64,000 nucleotides of DNA from Bacillota bacterium (GTDB lineage Bacteria; Bacillota; Clostridia; Christensenellales; Aristaeellaceae), in NCBI GenBank assembly GCA_023436585.1, contig JAEZIN010000028.1:648838-712837 (forward strand), written 5' to 3'. The notes under the pieces are model-generated. The model searched no databases and had not been told where the DNA came from. It worked only from the letters and a program-made list of their open reading frames with translations. Position numbers and translations under genes: made by a program. Of the stretch, positions 17,839 to 26,311 are shown one piece after another (positions within the stretch are counted from its first letter, which is position 1; the number at the start of each line of letters is the position of its first letter).

Positions 17839-17915
17839 AAGCCATATTTCTGATATAAAAAATATAAGACAGCGTCGCTGCTCCTTATATATGATAACAC
17901 CATGAATATTAAGGC

Positions 17916-18875
17916 TTACTGGAACTCGCTTTTTAAGCTTCTTGTAAACAGCGAATCCAGCGTGGTTTTGGGGTCCTTCCCTTCATACAAAACAGCGTAT
18001 ACGGCGTTGCAGATGGGCAAATCCACATTATACTCCCTGCCAAGACGGACAAGTGCCTTCACGGCATAATAGCCTTCCGCCAGCTCCGTATAGGGCTCTT
18101 TGCGTATAAAGGTTTCGCCAAACTTCCTGTTGTGGCTAAAAGGGGAAAACACGGTGGCCTCGTAGTCGCCCAGATGGCAGAGCCCGTAGGCGGAAAGCTC
18201 GCTGCCGCCCATGGCGGATATCAGCCTGGCGATTTCCCTGGTGCCCCTGGACATCAGTGCGCCTTTTAATGTAGGCAGGCAAAAGCCGTCCAGCATGCCG
18301 GCCGCGATGCCAATGACGTTCTTCGAGGCGGCGCCGATCTCGTTGCCAATGAGGTCCTGGCCGTAGTAAAAGCGGATCAGGTCGCTGGAGAAGGCGTCCA
18401 CCAGCTTCGTTTTTGTTTCATGATCCTGGCTGTCGATGACCATGCAGTTGGGAATCCCTTTTGCGAACTCCTGCACGTGGCCAGGCCCCAGCCATACGGC
18501 GACGCTGTTTGTGCGGTCGATGGTATCGGTGGCGATTTGCGACAGCCGCCTGCCCGTGTCCGCCTCCAGCCCCTTCATGCACAGAACAACTGTCTTGTTT
18601 TGCATATGGATCTTATGAAGCTCATTCATCAGGCTTTGAAGGTGCTGCGAATCTATGGATATAATTACCGTATCCGATGAATGGATATCTGATAAGGAGG
18701 AAGTCAGGCCTATGCGGGTGCTCAGCTTCACAAGGCCGTTGTCCCTGCGCGCCTGAAGCTCCTTCAAATGCGCGGAGTCTTTCCGGCCGTACAAGGTTAC
18801 ATCATGGCCGATCTTGTCCAAATACCAGGCGATAAAGGTTCCCCAGCGGCCGCAGCCGATAACCGTTATGTTCAT
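17916..18875 (-). CDS. NAD(P)H-dependent glycerol-3-phosphate dehydrogenase-like protein
   Basis: 319 residues, GpsA family: reduces dihydroxyacetone phosphate to glycerol 3-phosphate for lipid synthesis. N-terminal Rossmann motif ITVIGCGRWGTFIAWYL; catalytic Lys in GAASKNVIGIAAG; C-terminal FGETF and ELAEGYYAVKALV. The usual GLGDL is HLGDY, and sequence is divergent, so I call it GpsA-like and leave the symbol blank. The start at ATG 18875 puts the Rossmann fold at residue 2; the upstream extension to 18995 runs into repeat family A. No other copy is in the window. Transcribed alone. Confidence 0.82.
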   Translation of the reverse strand: MNITVIGCGRWGTFIAWYLDKIGHDVTLYGRKDSAHLKELQARRDNGLVKLSTRIGLTSSLSDIHSSDTVIISIDSQHLQSLMNELHKIHMQNKTVVLCMKGLEADTGRRLSQIATDTIDRTNSVAVWLGPGHVQEFAKGIPNCMVIDSQDHETKTKLVDAFSSDLIRFYYGQDLIGNEIGAASKNVIGIAAGMLDGFCLPTLKGALMSRGTREIARLISAMGGSELSAYGLCHLGDYEATVFSPFSHNRKFGETFIRKEPYTELAEGYYAVKALVRLGREYNVDLPICNAVYAVLYEGKDPKTTLDSLFTRSLKSEFQ

Positions 18876-18971
18876 TCCGCCATTTCCCCCGGTATAATCT
18901 GCATATCGGCAGGCAAAGCCATACGCCTTTTTATGATACAAGGGCTGTGTTGCAATGTCAAATCGCGGGTG

Positions 18972-19010
18972 TTTCACCCCGGCGGGGGCGACCAAAGGGC
19001 AAACCTTCGG
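18972..19010 (+). repeat. repeat family A, degenerate copy 4
   Basis: Hairpin 1 ACCCC/GGGG(C) form with loop GGCG, then CCAAAGGGC joined directly to AAACCTTCGG; the loop of hairpin 2 is missing. It lies upstream of the GpsA-like gene in the 544-bp gap 18876-19419. Confidence 0.75.
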
Positions 19011-19089
19011 ATGTAACTTCTCCTTGAGTCCAGGGCCTGCATGTCACAGGTAGGGGAGGTGTTACGCAGTTTTGGTCGGTTCAGAGGTG

Positions 19090-19146
19090 TTTCGCCCCGG
19101 CGGGGGCGACCAAAGGGCTGTCCGGTCGCCCTTTGGAAACCTTCGG
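19090..19146 (+). repeat. repeat family A, copy 5 plus 3' fragment
   Basis: Hairpin 1 CGCCCC/GGGGCG; hairpin 2 CCAAAGGGC/GCCCTTTGG around TGTCCGGTC; end AAACCTTCGG. Both stems are fully paired although their bases differ from other copies. A 3'-end fragment (GGAGCCTTTGG then AAACCTTCGG) follows at 19223-19243. No gene is seen in 18876-19419; it ends with the promoter side of the peptidase gene. Confidence 0.88.
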
Positions 19147-19419
19147 ATGCACATTCTCGTTGAGTCCAAGGGCTGCACCCATCTGTGCCGCCCTAACCCG
19201 GTGCAGGCAGAGACGGCGATCCGGAGCCTTTGGAAACCTTCGGGTGCAAAATCGTAAAGTAGGCTTTCGGCTCCGTTCATTCCATAAGTGGCCGGGATCT
19301 TTCCTGCCGCGTTTACATTCTTCTTTCCCGGGATGAAAAAAATAGTGGAAACAATTCCATGCTTGTGGTAAAATACCAAAGGATATGCCTTGTTTCTCCA
19401 TGGGTATTGAAGGAAGGAC

Positions 19420-20499
19420 GTGAAACATACCTTGGACCGCGCAAATAAGCTGCTGGAAGCGATGCACATAGGCGCTGGGGAAGCGGTTCTTTTACATAAC
19501 CCCTCCAATATGTTTTATATCAGCGGGTATACCGGCGAAGGGCTGGTGTTTTTAACCGCCGGCATGAAGGCCGTGATTACGGACTTCCGCTATACGGAGC
19601 AGGCGGAAAAACAAGCGCCCGGCTTCAAGGTCCACATGACCACCAGGGACTGCGACCAGAATCAGACCATTTTTCATCTTCTAAAAGAGCACAGTATCGA
19701 TAAGGTCTATTATGAGGACGACCACATCACCGTCAGGGATTTCCGAGACATGGAAAAGACGATGGAGGGTATGTCCTTTTTCCCTGTAAACAGGGCCCCG
19801 GAAAAGCTGCGGGAGTTAAAGGACGAAACCGAAATTCAAAAAATGGCGGAAGCCTGCAGGATCACCAGCGAAGCCTTTGAGTACATCCTTGGCGTTATCA
19901 AGGAAGGCATGACCGAGCTGGAAATTGCCAGGGCGTTGGAGAACTATATGGTGACCCACGGCGCGCAGGAGCTTGCCTTCCACACCATTGTGGCCTCCGG
20001 CGAAAACGGTTCGCTGCCCCACGCCATCCCCGGCGAGCGCAGGGTGCGCAAGGGCGACATGATCACTCTGGATTTTGGCGCGAAGGTGGACGGCTACTGC
20101 GCCGACATGACGCGCACCGTGGCGCTGGGTCAGCCCAGTGATCAGATGCGGCATGTGTATGACGTGGTGTTTACCGCCCAGCAGATGGCGCAGGATGGGC
20201 TAAAAGCCGGCAAGGTGTGCCGCGATGTGGACGCAATCGCCAGGGATTACATCTACGCCCAGGGCTTTTCGGAAAACTTCGGCCACGGGCTGGGGCATTC
20301 CCTGGGCATCGATATCCACGAAGCCCCGAGGCTTTCCATGCTGTGCACCGATATCACAAAGGAGAACCATGTGCTCACCGTGGAGCCCGGCGTATATCTG
20401 CCCGGCGTCGGCGGCGTGCGCATTGAAAATAGCTGCGTCGTAACGAAGGACGGCTGCTATTCCCTGACCACAGCGCCCAAAGAATTGATTATCCTGTAA
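19420..20499 (+). CDS. Xaa-Pro peptidase (M24 family)
   Basis: Cytoplasmic metallo-aminopeptidase, 359 residues, cleaving N-terminal residues before proline. N-terminal creatinase-like domain (about 1-130) and C-terminal pita-bread domain. Metal ligands are visible: Asp in LDFGAKVDGYCADMTRTV (two Asp), His in GHGLGHSLGIDIHE, Glu in VEPGVYLP, and Glu in VRIENS. Start GTG 19420 with AAGGAAGGA upstream. It stands 59 bp before efp, an order found in many Firmicutes (pepP/papA-efp), so co-transcription is likely. Confidence 0.92.
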   Translation: MKHTLDRANKLLEAMHIGAGEAVLLHNPSNMFYISGYTGEGLVFLTAGMKAVITDFRYTEQAEKQAPGFKVHMTTRDCDQNQTIFHLLKEHSIDKVYYEDDHITVRDFRDMEKTMEGMSFFPVNRAPEKLRELKDETEIQKMAEACRITSEAFEYILGVIKEGMTELEIARALENYMVTHGAQELAFHTIVASGENGSLPHAIPGERRVRKGDMITLDFGAKVDGYCADMTRTVALGQPSDQMRHVYDVVFTAQQMAQDGLKAGKVCRDVDAIARDYIYAQGFSENFGHGLGHSLGIDIHEAPRLSMLCTDITKENHVLTVEPGVYLPGVGGVRIENSCVVTKDGCYSLTTAPKELIIL

Positions 20500-20558
20500 T
20501 ACGGCTGGTCAAACTTTCGCATGATAATCTTACGCAACTTAAGATGGAGGAATGGATT

Positions 20559-21116
20559 ATGATTACTGCTGGCGAATTCCGCAAGAACATTACCATTGAG
20601 TGGGACGGAGGCGTGTGGAACATTGTGGATTTCCAGCACGTGAAGCCGGGCAAAGGCGCGGCCTTTGTTCGCGTCAAGATCAAGAACGTCATGACCGGCG
20701 CCGTAGTGGAGCGCACCTTCAACCCCACCGACAAAATGCCCAGGGCCATCATTGAAACAAAGGAAATGCAGTACCTGTACAAGGACGGCGAACTGTACTA
20801 CTTCATGGACCTGGAAAGCTACGAGCAGCTGCCCATCAACCATGACCAGGTGGAGGACGCCATCCCCTTTGTGAAGGAAAACACCAATGTCACCGTGCGG
20901 TTCTTCAAGGGCGCGGCCTTCTCCGTGGAAGCGCCCAACTTTGTGGAGCTGCTGATTACCGATACCGAGCCCGGTTTCAAGGGCGACACCGCCTCCACCA
21001 CCTACAAACCGGCCACCGTGGAAACGGGCTACACCCTGCAGGTGCCGCTTTTCATCAACACCGGCGACCGCATCCGAATTGACACCCGCGTGGGCGAATA
21101 CATGGAGCGCGCGTAA
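20559..21116 (+). CDS. efp: Translation elongation factor P
   Basis: 185 residues, typical length. Relieves ribosome stalling at polyproline. Begins MITAGEFRKNITIEWDGG; the tip loop KPGKGAAFVRVK carries the Lys that is modified in some bacteria; C-terminal OB domains end with GDRIRIDTRVGEYMERA. ATG 20559 is nine bases after GGAGG; the in-frame ATG at 20544 overlaps that ribosome site. Follows the Xaa-Pro peptidase and precedes the CD1247-like gene on the same strand. Confidence 0.97.
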   Translation: MITAGEFRKNITIEWDGGVWNIVDFQHVKPGKGAAFVRVKIKNVMTGAVVERTFNPTDKMPRAIIETKEMQYLYKDGELYYFMDLESYEQLPINHDQVEDAIPFVKENTNVTVRFFKGAAFSVEAPNFVELLITDTEPGFKGDTASTTYKPATVETGYTLQVPLFINTGDRIRIDTRVGEYMERA

Positions 21117-21152
21117 GCGCCGAACCGCATAGGGCGGGAAAGGGAGAGAACC

Positions 21153-21608
21153 ATGAGCAATCTGACGGACCGGGCTTCCTTTTTGAGAGGCTTGGCACAA
21201 GGCATGCAATTGAACAAGGATACCAATGAAGGCAAGCTTCTTTCGGAGATCATCGATGTGGTCGGGGAAATGGCCAAGGAGATGGAAAAGCTCCAGGAAG
21301 CGTACGACGAGCTGAACGAATACGTGGAAAGCATCGACGACGACCTGGCCGACATGGAGGAAGTCATCTTCGGCGACGAGGAAGAAGACGACGAAGAGGA
21401 ATGCGGCGAGGACTGCGATTGCCACGACGACGAGGAAGAAAACGGCGAGACCATCTCCTATGCCTGCCCCCACTGCGGCCATGAGATGGAGTTCAACGCC
21501 GGCGATGTGGATTTTGACGAGGATGTTCTTTGCCCCGCCTGCAAAAAGCCCGTGTTCCCGGAATACGAGCCCGGCGATGACGAAGAGGATGAGGACGACC
21601 AGGAATAA
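21153..21608 (+). CDS. CD1247-type protein: helical N-terminus, acidic linker, zinc ribbon
   Basis: 151 residues. A helical N-terminal half (NLTDRASFLRGLAQGM onwards) is known from clostridial CD1247-like proteins. A very acidic linker (about residues 66-95) contains the Cys residues CGEDCDC. The C-terminus has two CxxC pairs (CPHCG and CPACKKPV), a probable zinc ribbon. ATG 21153 has GGGAGAG upstream. It is always near efp in the Clostridia I recall, but its role is unknown to me. A link to translation or envelope control would be a guess from position only. Confidence 0.8.
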   Translation: MSNLTDRASFLRGLAQGMQLNKDTNEGKLLSEIIDVVGEMAKEMEKLQEAYDELNEYVESIDDDLADMEEVIFGDEEEDDEEECGEDCDCHDDEEENGETISYACPHCGHEMEFNAGDVDFDEDVLCPACKKPVFPEYEPGDDEEDEDDQE

Positions 21609-21670
21609 GGTTTTGGTATGCACCAGGGCGGATGATCCCATGTGGATCATATGAGCGTGATGGGCAGGTA

Positions 21671-21704
21671 ATAAGGCTCCGCTCCTTCGGAAGCGGGGCC
21701 TTTT
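21671..21704 (+). terminator. probable terminator of the peptidase-efp-CD1247 operon
   Basis: AAGGCTCCGCTCC, TTCG, then GAAGCGGGGCCTTTT: an imperfect stem with wobble pairs and a short T-run. The region 21610-21670 shows nothing else. Confidence 0.65.
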
Positions 21705-21867
21705 CCGTAGAAAAAATAGAGAAATTTCGAAAAGGAGAAACGTATTGAAACGTATTTCATAGGATGTACTGCGGCAGGAAAAGCGGGAATCCAGCGATGG
21801 CGGATATGGAAGTTTCCCCGCTGTTTATAGGTACTGGAATGTCTTGCTTTTAGTACAATGGCCGGTA

Positions 21868-21896
21868 TTGACTTTCCTGCGGATATGCTGTATAGT
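21868..21896 (+). promoter_or_regulatory. sigma-A promoter of the candidate small RNA
   Basis: TTGACT (21868-21873), 17-bp spacer, TATAGT (21891-21896). Confidence 0.75.
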
Positions 21897-21902
21897 ACAC
21901 TT

Positions 21903-22042
21903 CAACAAAGGTGTTGCAAGTATTTCTTGCAAACCCTTTGTTTTTTATCCTATGGTTTTTCACAAGATCAGCGGCCAAACAGTCTGAATAGTGCATCAGG
22001 GTAAGGGCAAAGGAGCCTGGCAGCGGGCTCCTTTGCCTTTTT
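21903..22042 (+). ncRNA. candidate small RNA or leader RNA of about 140 nt
   Basis: Bounded by the promoter above and by a strong terminator: GGCAAAGGAGCC (22006-22017), GGCTCCTTTGCC (22026-22037), then TTTTTC. The 5' part folds as AACAAAGG/CCCTTTGTT enclosing TTGCAAG/CTTGCAA. No plausible ORF with ribosome site lies within it. It could be an independent small RNA or an attenuated leader for the small membrane protein and Amt genes downstream. It does not match a riboswitch I recognise. Confidence 0.5.
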
Positions 22043-22095
22043 CTATCTGATAGCCGTTCAGCCGCGACCGATTCAGTCAGGAGGGGGGTGGTGAT

Positions 22096-22380
22096 ATGAA
22101 GGAGCAGGGATACGGGAAGACCGTCGAAAGAAAAAAGGTCGTCGCAGTCGGGTTTTTGTATGTGGTATCCTCGGCGATTACGCTTCTTGGGCTGTCCTTT
22201 AGCGTATACAGTGTGATCAACCATGTGGAGTTCCAGGTGGCGCAATCGATGATTCCAGGTGCCGTGTTTGGCGTGGTCATCGCATTTCTTGGTGTTCGGT
22301 ACTTCTTGGCGGTTGGGAAACTGAAAGCCGCAGTCTACAGATCAACCTCGCGGTTTTCCTTAAGCAATTTCAAAAAATAG
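22096..22380 (+). CDS. small two-helix membrane protein of unknown function
   Basis: 94 residues. Basic N-terminus, then membrane helices at about 17-38 and 50-72, and a basic C-terminus. ATG 22096 is preceded by AGGAGGGGGGTG, a strong ribosome site, which is the main support that it is real. Located 53 bp after the candidate RNA terminator and 63 bp before the ammonium transporter gene. I recognise no family; position suggests, but does not show, a link with ammonium transport. Confidence 0.65.
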   Translation: MKEQGYGKTVERKKVVAVGFLYVVSSAITLLGLSFSVYSVINHVEFQVAQSMIPGAVFGVVIAFLGVRYFLAVGKLKAAVYRSTSRFSLSNFKK

Positions 22381-22443
22381 CGTCGGATTCTTCATCGAGG
22401 CAATGATTCATATTCAAATTGATAAATTAGACGAGGTGTTTGT

Positions 22444-24444
22444 ATGAAGGCTTTGAGAAGGGGTATCGGGTTTGTGCTGGTATTGGCGGCCATCCTTACG
22501 CTGTTTGCTGCAGGCGCCATGGCGGAGGCGGATCCCACCGGCGCTTCCTATGTTCTGACCACGGGAAGCGAAACGCTGGATGGGGTTGCATCTACCGCCA
22601 ACAAGGCCTATTTCGGCGCGAACTATACCTGGATCATGATTTGCGCTTTCATGGTGTTCTTCTTCCAGTGCGGCTTTGCCATGGTGGAAACGGGCTTCTG
22701 CCGCGGCAAGAATGCCGCGCACACCATCACCATGAATTTCATGGTGTTCCTGGTGGGCGCTGTCGGCTACTTCCTGGTGGGCTTCGCGCTACAGATGGGC
22801 GGTTCCGGCGGCGCGGCTGGCCTGGGTACAGGCGGGGCGGCGCTCAACAGCATGCTTTCCATTCCCGGCCTGGGCGGCATCCTGGGCTACAAGGGCTTCA
22901 TGCTGGCCGGCACGTATGACGCCGGCATCTATGCGCTGTTCTTCTTCCAGATGGTGTTCATGGACACCACCGTGACCATCCCCACGGGTGCCATGGCGGA
23001 ACGCGTGAAATACTCCGCCGTTGTGATTACCTCCTTCTTCATCTCCATGGTTCTGTATCCGCTGTTTGCCAACTGGGTGTGGGGCGGCGGCTGGCTGGCC
23101 ACGCTTGGCGCGAAGTTTGGCCTGGGCCACGGCGTCGTTGACTTTGCGGGCTCAGCCGTCGTGCACTCCATGGGCGGCATGCTGGCCTTGGCCGGTGCCA
23201 TCGTCATCGGCCCCCGGATCGGGAAGTTCAAGAAGGATGGAACGGCCAGGGCGTTCCCCGGCCACAATATCCCCATGGCCATCATCGGTACCATCATCCT
23301 GTACTTCTGCTGGTTTGCCTTCAACGCCGGCTCCACATTAAACGCCAGCGACTTCAGGCTTTCCGTGGTCGCCACCAACACCATGATCGCAGGCGCTATC
23401 GGCGGCCTGGTGGCCATGTTCTATATGTGGATCAAGTTTGGCAAGCCCGATCCCTCCATGACGGCCAACGGAACTTTGGCGGGCCTTGTGGCTATCACCG
23501 CCCCCTGCGCCTTTGTCAATGGCATCTCCTCTTTTATCATCGGCCTGATCGCCGGCCTGCTGGTTTGCGTGGCTGTGCCGTTCTTTGAAAACAAGCTGAA
23601 GCTGGATGACCCTGTAGGCGCCATCTCTGTCCATGGCGTGAATGGTTTCTGGGGTGTGCTTGCCCTGGGCCTGTTCGCCGATGGCAAGTACGGCGACGGG
23701 CTCAACGGCGTAGCCGGCGGCGTCACCGGGTTGTTCTACGGCGACGCTTCCCAATTTGTGGCCCAGCTGATTGCCCTTGCCGTGCTGCTGGTATACGGCT
23801 TCGGCGTCTCCTTCGTCTTCTTCAAGGTCCTGGATAAGGTATGGGGGCTTAGGGTCTCGCCTGAAATCGAACTGGAGGGCGTCGATATTCCGGAGATGGG
23901 CGTGCTGGCGTATCCTGATCAGGAGCTGGTCCGGTCCGAGTTGGACTATGACTCCGAAGACAACGCGCCCATCAAGCAGCTGGAGCGCTTTGGCTGGAAG
24001 GGCAAGGTGGAGAGAAAGCCTGTACCGGCGGCTCCCGCAGATACGATCATGCCTGCTGCACCGGCCGTGAAGCCGGCCGCTGACGGTGTGAAGTTCACCA
24101 AGGTGGAAATCATCACCAAGCAGAGCAAGTTTGAGGCCCTCAAGACCGCCATGAACGAAATCGGCATCACTGGCATGACGGTGACCCAGGTGCTGGGCTA
24201 CGGCCTCCAAAAGGGCAAGACCGAGTTCTACCGCGGCGTCGAAACCGAGACCAACCTGCTGCCCAAGGTGCAGGTGGAGATCGTGGTCAGCAAGGTGCCT
24301 GTGCGGACCGTGATTGAAACCGCCAAGAAGGTGCTCTACACCGGCAACATCGGCGACGGCAAGATCTTTGTGTACGATGTGGAGAACGTGGTCAAGGTAC
24401 GAACCGGCGAGGAAGGGTACGACGCACTGCAGGATGTGGAATAA
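22444..24444 (+). CDS. amt: Ammonium transporter Amt fused to a C-terminal PII domain
   Basis: 666 residues. Signal peptide (1-28), then an 11-helix Amt channel to about residue 470; twin-His residues lie in AVVHSMGGM and GAISVHGVNGF. A linker rich in Pro/Ala (about 515-545) joins a complete PII (GlnB/GlnK) domain, from KFTKVEIITKQSKFEAL to VVKVRTGEEGYDAL. In PII the T-loop Tyr51 follows GAE; here the motif is RGVETETN, so the uridylylation site is absent. The fusion would let ATP/ADP/2-oxoglutarate gate the channel directly. ATG 22444 has GAGGTG upstream. Amt-PII fusions are known in some Clostridia. Confidence 0.95.
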   Translation: MKALRRGIGFVLVLAAILTLFAAGAMAEADPTGASYVLTTGSETLDGVASTANKAYFGANYTWIMICAFMVFFFQCGFAMVETGFCRGKNAAHTITMNFMVFLVGAVGYFLVGFALQMGGSGGAAGLGTGGAALNSMLSIPGLGGILGYKGFMLAGTYDAGIYALFFFQMVFMDTTVTIPTGAMAERVKYSAVVITSFFISMVLYPLFANWVWGGGWLATLGAKFGLGHGVVDFAGSAVVHSMGGMLALAGAIVIGPRIGKFKKDGTARAFPGHNIPMAIIGTIILYFCWFAFNAGSTLNASDFRLSVVATNTMIAGAIGGLVAMFYMWIKFGKPDPSMTANGTLAGLVAITAPCAFVNGISSFIIGLIAGLLVCVAVPFFENKLKLDDPVGAISVHGVNGFWGVLALGLFADGKYGDGLNGVAGGVTGLFYGDASQFVAQLIALAVLLVYGFGVSFVFFKVLDKVWGLRVSPEIELEGVDIPEMGVLAYPDQELVRSELDYDSEDNAPIKQLERFGWKGKVERKPVPAAPADTIMPAAPAVKPAADGVKFTKVEIITKQSKFEALKTAMNEIGITGMTVTQVLGYGLQKGKTEFYRGVETETNLLPKVQVEIVVSKVPVRTVIETAKKVLYTGNIGDGKIFVYDVENVVKVRTGEEGYDALQDVE

Positions 24445-24554
24445 ATCGAAAAGGTGACGTCCCACGAGCCTGGGAAGGAAGGTGACACGATTTTAAACGA
24501 GGGAACTTCGGCACCCTCGTTGCTCCCCGGGGTGTAAAAAGAGTTGCCTTTCAA

Positions 24555-24590
24555 GCGCGGACAGTGCAAATGCTGTCCGCGCTTTCTGTG
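24555..24590 (+). terminator. terminator downstream of amt
   Basis: GCGCGGACAG (24555-24564) and CTGTCCGCGC (24573-24582), followed by TTTCTGTG, a weak U-tract. An additional hairpin ACGAGGG/CCCTCGT lies upstream near 24497-24524. The rest of 24445-24881 shows only a promoter and leader for the next operon. Confidence 0.7.
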
Positions 24591-24730
24591 AAATGCGGTT
24601 TTATATCCGCGGAAGCGGGCCTGAATTGCCTGGTAACGTTCACCTGTCTTTTGTTATTTTGAGTGCGTCAGATCCATTTCAGTCTGATGAATTCAAGTTT
24701 GCAGCAAATTGCAGATTTTTCCGCTTCTCC

Positions 24731-24759
24731 TTTACAAGAAGCCATTTCTTAAGTATAAT
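24731..24759 (+). promoter_or_regulatory. sigma-A promoter of the ECF/coaX operon
   Basis: TTTACA (24731-24736), 17-bp spacer, TATAAT (24754-24759). It leaves a leader of about 115 nt before ATG 24882. The leader holds a GGCT/AGCC mini-hairpin and GC-rich inverted repeats but no riboswitch I recognise. Confidence 0.8.
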
Positions 24760-24881
24760 GGCATATACCATCGGTTCAGGGCTAAAAAAGCCGTCATCCA
24801 CGGAGGCGGACTGGCCCCAAAAACCTTTGGTATTGCACGTTTCGTCAGGTATCCTAAGCGAACTTGAACGGAGGAAAATGT

Positions 24882-25517
24882 ATGACAGACACCAGGGGAA
24901 GCGTATCCAGGAACCAGATCCGCCGGCTGACGATTACCGGCATGCTCACCGCCATCATCATTTTGCTGACCTTCACCAATCTTGGCCTGATCCCCATCGG
25001 AAGCATCGCCATCACCACCATCCATTTGCCGGTACTTATAGGCTTGCTTGCGGAAGGCCCGTTGGTGGGCCTCATTCTGGCATTTGTGTTTGGCTTTGGC
25101 ACGCTTTTAAGGGCGCTGATCGCCCCTGCCGGGCCGTTTGACGTATTCTTCTTGAACCCCGCGATATCCATCCTGCCGCGCCTGCTCATCCCCCTGGCGG
25201 CATGGGGGGTATACAAGCTTGTAAGCGGCATACTGCCCAAAAATAAGGCCATGTCCTCCGTTGCCTGGGGCACCGCCGGTCTGGCGGGGAGCCTCACCAA
25301 CACGGTATTTGTGCTTTTGTCCATCTACCTGTGGTACGGCAAGCGTGTGGAGGAAATGATCAGCACAATTCCCGATTTGAGCCAGTATGCCAACGCGGCG
25401 GGAAAATTCCTGTTCTTTGGTGTGGCATTACCCAACGGAATCCCTGAGGCTGCTGTTACCATGATTCTAGTCCCTGCCATTATGGCGGCGGTGACGGCAG
25501 TCAAAAAGCGCAGATAA
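24882..25517 (+). CDS. ECF transporter S component, probably for pantothenate
   Basis: Substrate-binding membrane subunit of an energy-coupling factor transporter, 211 residues, about six helices. It starts RNQIRRLTITGMLTAIIILL, the usual S-component motif for binding the shared EcfT. ATG 24882 follows CGGAGG by six bases. It lies 15 bp before coaX. Because CoaX phosphorylates pantothenate, the partner is probably a PanT-like pantothenate importer; that is an inference from context, not from ligand residues. The shared EcfA/A'/T genes are not in the window. Confidence 0.82.
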   Translation: MTDTRGSVSRNQIRRLTITGMLTAIIILLTFTNLGLIPIGSIAITTIHLPVLIGLLAEGPLVGLILAFVFGFGTLLRALIAPAGPFDVFFLNPAISILPRLLIPLAAWGVYKLVSGILPKNKAMSSVAWGTAGLAGSLTNTVFVLLSIYLWYGKRVEEMISTIPDLSQYANAAGKFLFFGVALPNGIPEAAVTMILVPAIMAAVTAVKKRR

Positions 25518-25532
25518 AAGGAGACTTTCCGA

Positions 25533-26300
25533 ATGATTTTCACTATGGACGTAGGCAATACCAACATCAAGACCGCCCTGTTTGACGGGACGGAATTGGT
25601 GAAGTATTGGCGTGTGTCCACCAACAAAACATACACCAGCGACGAGTACGGCATACTGCTCCACAACCTGTTTGCCCATGCCGGGCTGAAAATGGAGGAA
25701 GTGGAGGGCGTTGTGATTTCCAGTGTGGTGCCCACCATCAATTTCACGCTGGAGCACATGTGCCAAAACTATTTTCACAAGGAGCCCATGACCGTGGTGC
25801 CCGGCATACGCACGGGCATCAACATCAAGTATGAAAACCCAAGGGAGCTGGGCAGCGACCGCATCGCCAATGCGGTCGCCGCCTATGAGCAATACGGCGG
25901 GCCTTGCATATTCATCGACTTTGGCACCGCCACCTCCTTTGGGGTGGTGAACGAAAAAGGCGCCTTCCTGGGCGGCTGCATCTGTCCCGGCATCAAGCTG
26001 GCCAGCGAGGCGCTTGTCTCCGGCGCGGCGAAGCTGCCAAGGTTTGAATTGGTAAGGCCCGACGCCGTCATCGGCCGAACAACGGTGCAAAACCTGCAGG
26101 CAGGCCTTTTCTACGGGTATGTGGGCCAGGTAAATTACATTATACATAAGATGAAACAGGAAATAGGCAATGACAAGGCCTTTGTGGTGGCCACCGGTGG
26201 CATGGCGAGGCTCATTTCCCCGGAATCCAAGGAGATCGACAAGCTGGACGGTCTGCTGACGCTCAAGGGATTGCGGCTGATTTATGAAAGAAACGTATAG
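25533..26300 (+). CDS. coaX: Type III pantothenate kinase
   Basis: 255 residues. First step of coenzyme A synthesis: pantothenate to 4'-phosphopantothenate with ATP. ASKHA fold with the N-terminal phosphate motif DVGNTNIK, then GSDRIANAVAA, DFGTATSFGVV and the third motif VVATGGMARL. ATG 25533 with AAAGGAG upstream. Type III kinases need a monovalent cation and are not inhibited by CoA. Co-transcribed with the ECF S component before it, and the homoserine dehydrogenase gene begins 11 bp after. Confidence 0.96.
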   Translation: MIFTMDVGNTNIKTALFDGTELVKYWRVSTNKTYTSDEYGILLHNLFAHAGLKMEEVEGVVISSVVPTINFTLEHMCQNYFHKEPMTVVPGIRTGINIKYENPRELGSDRIANAVAAYEQYGGPCIFIDFGTATSFGVVNEKGAFLGGCICPGIKLASEALVSGAAKLPRFELVRPDAVIGRTTVQNLQAGLFYGYVGQVNYIIHKMKQEIGNDKAFVVATGGMARLISPESKEIDKLDGLLTLKGLRLIYERNV

Positions 26301-26311
26301 AGGATAACAAA

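Noticed and set aside
20457..21650. 397-codon frame antisense to efp and the CD1247-like gene
   Set aside because: Covers two genes and their spacer; low-complexity composition typical of antisense frames.
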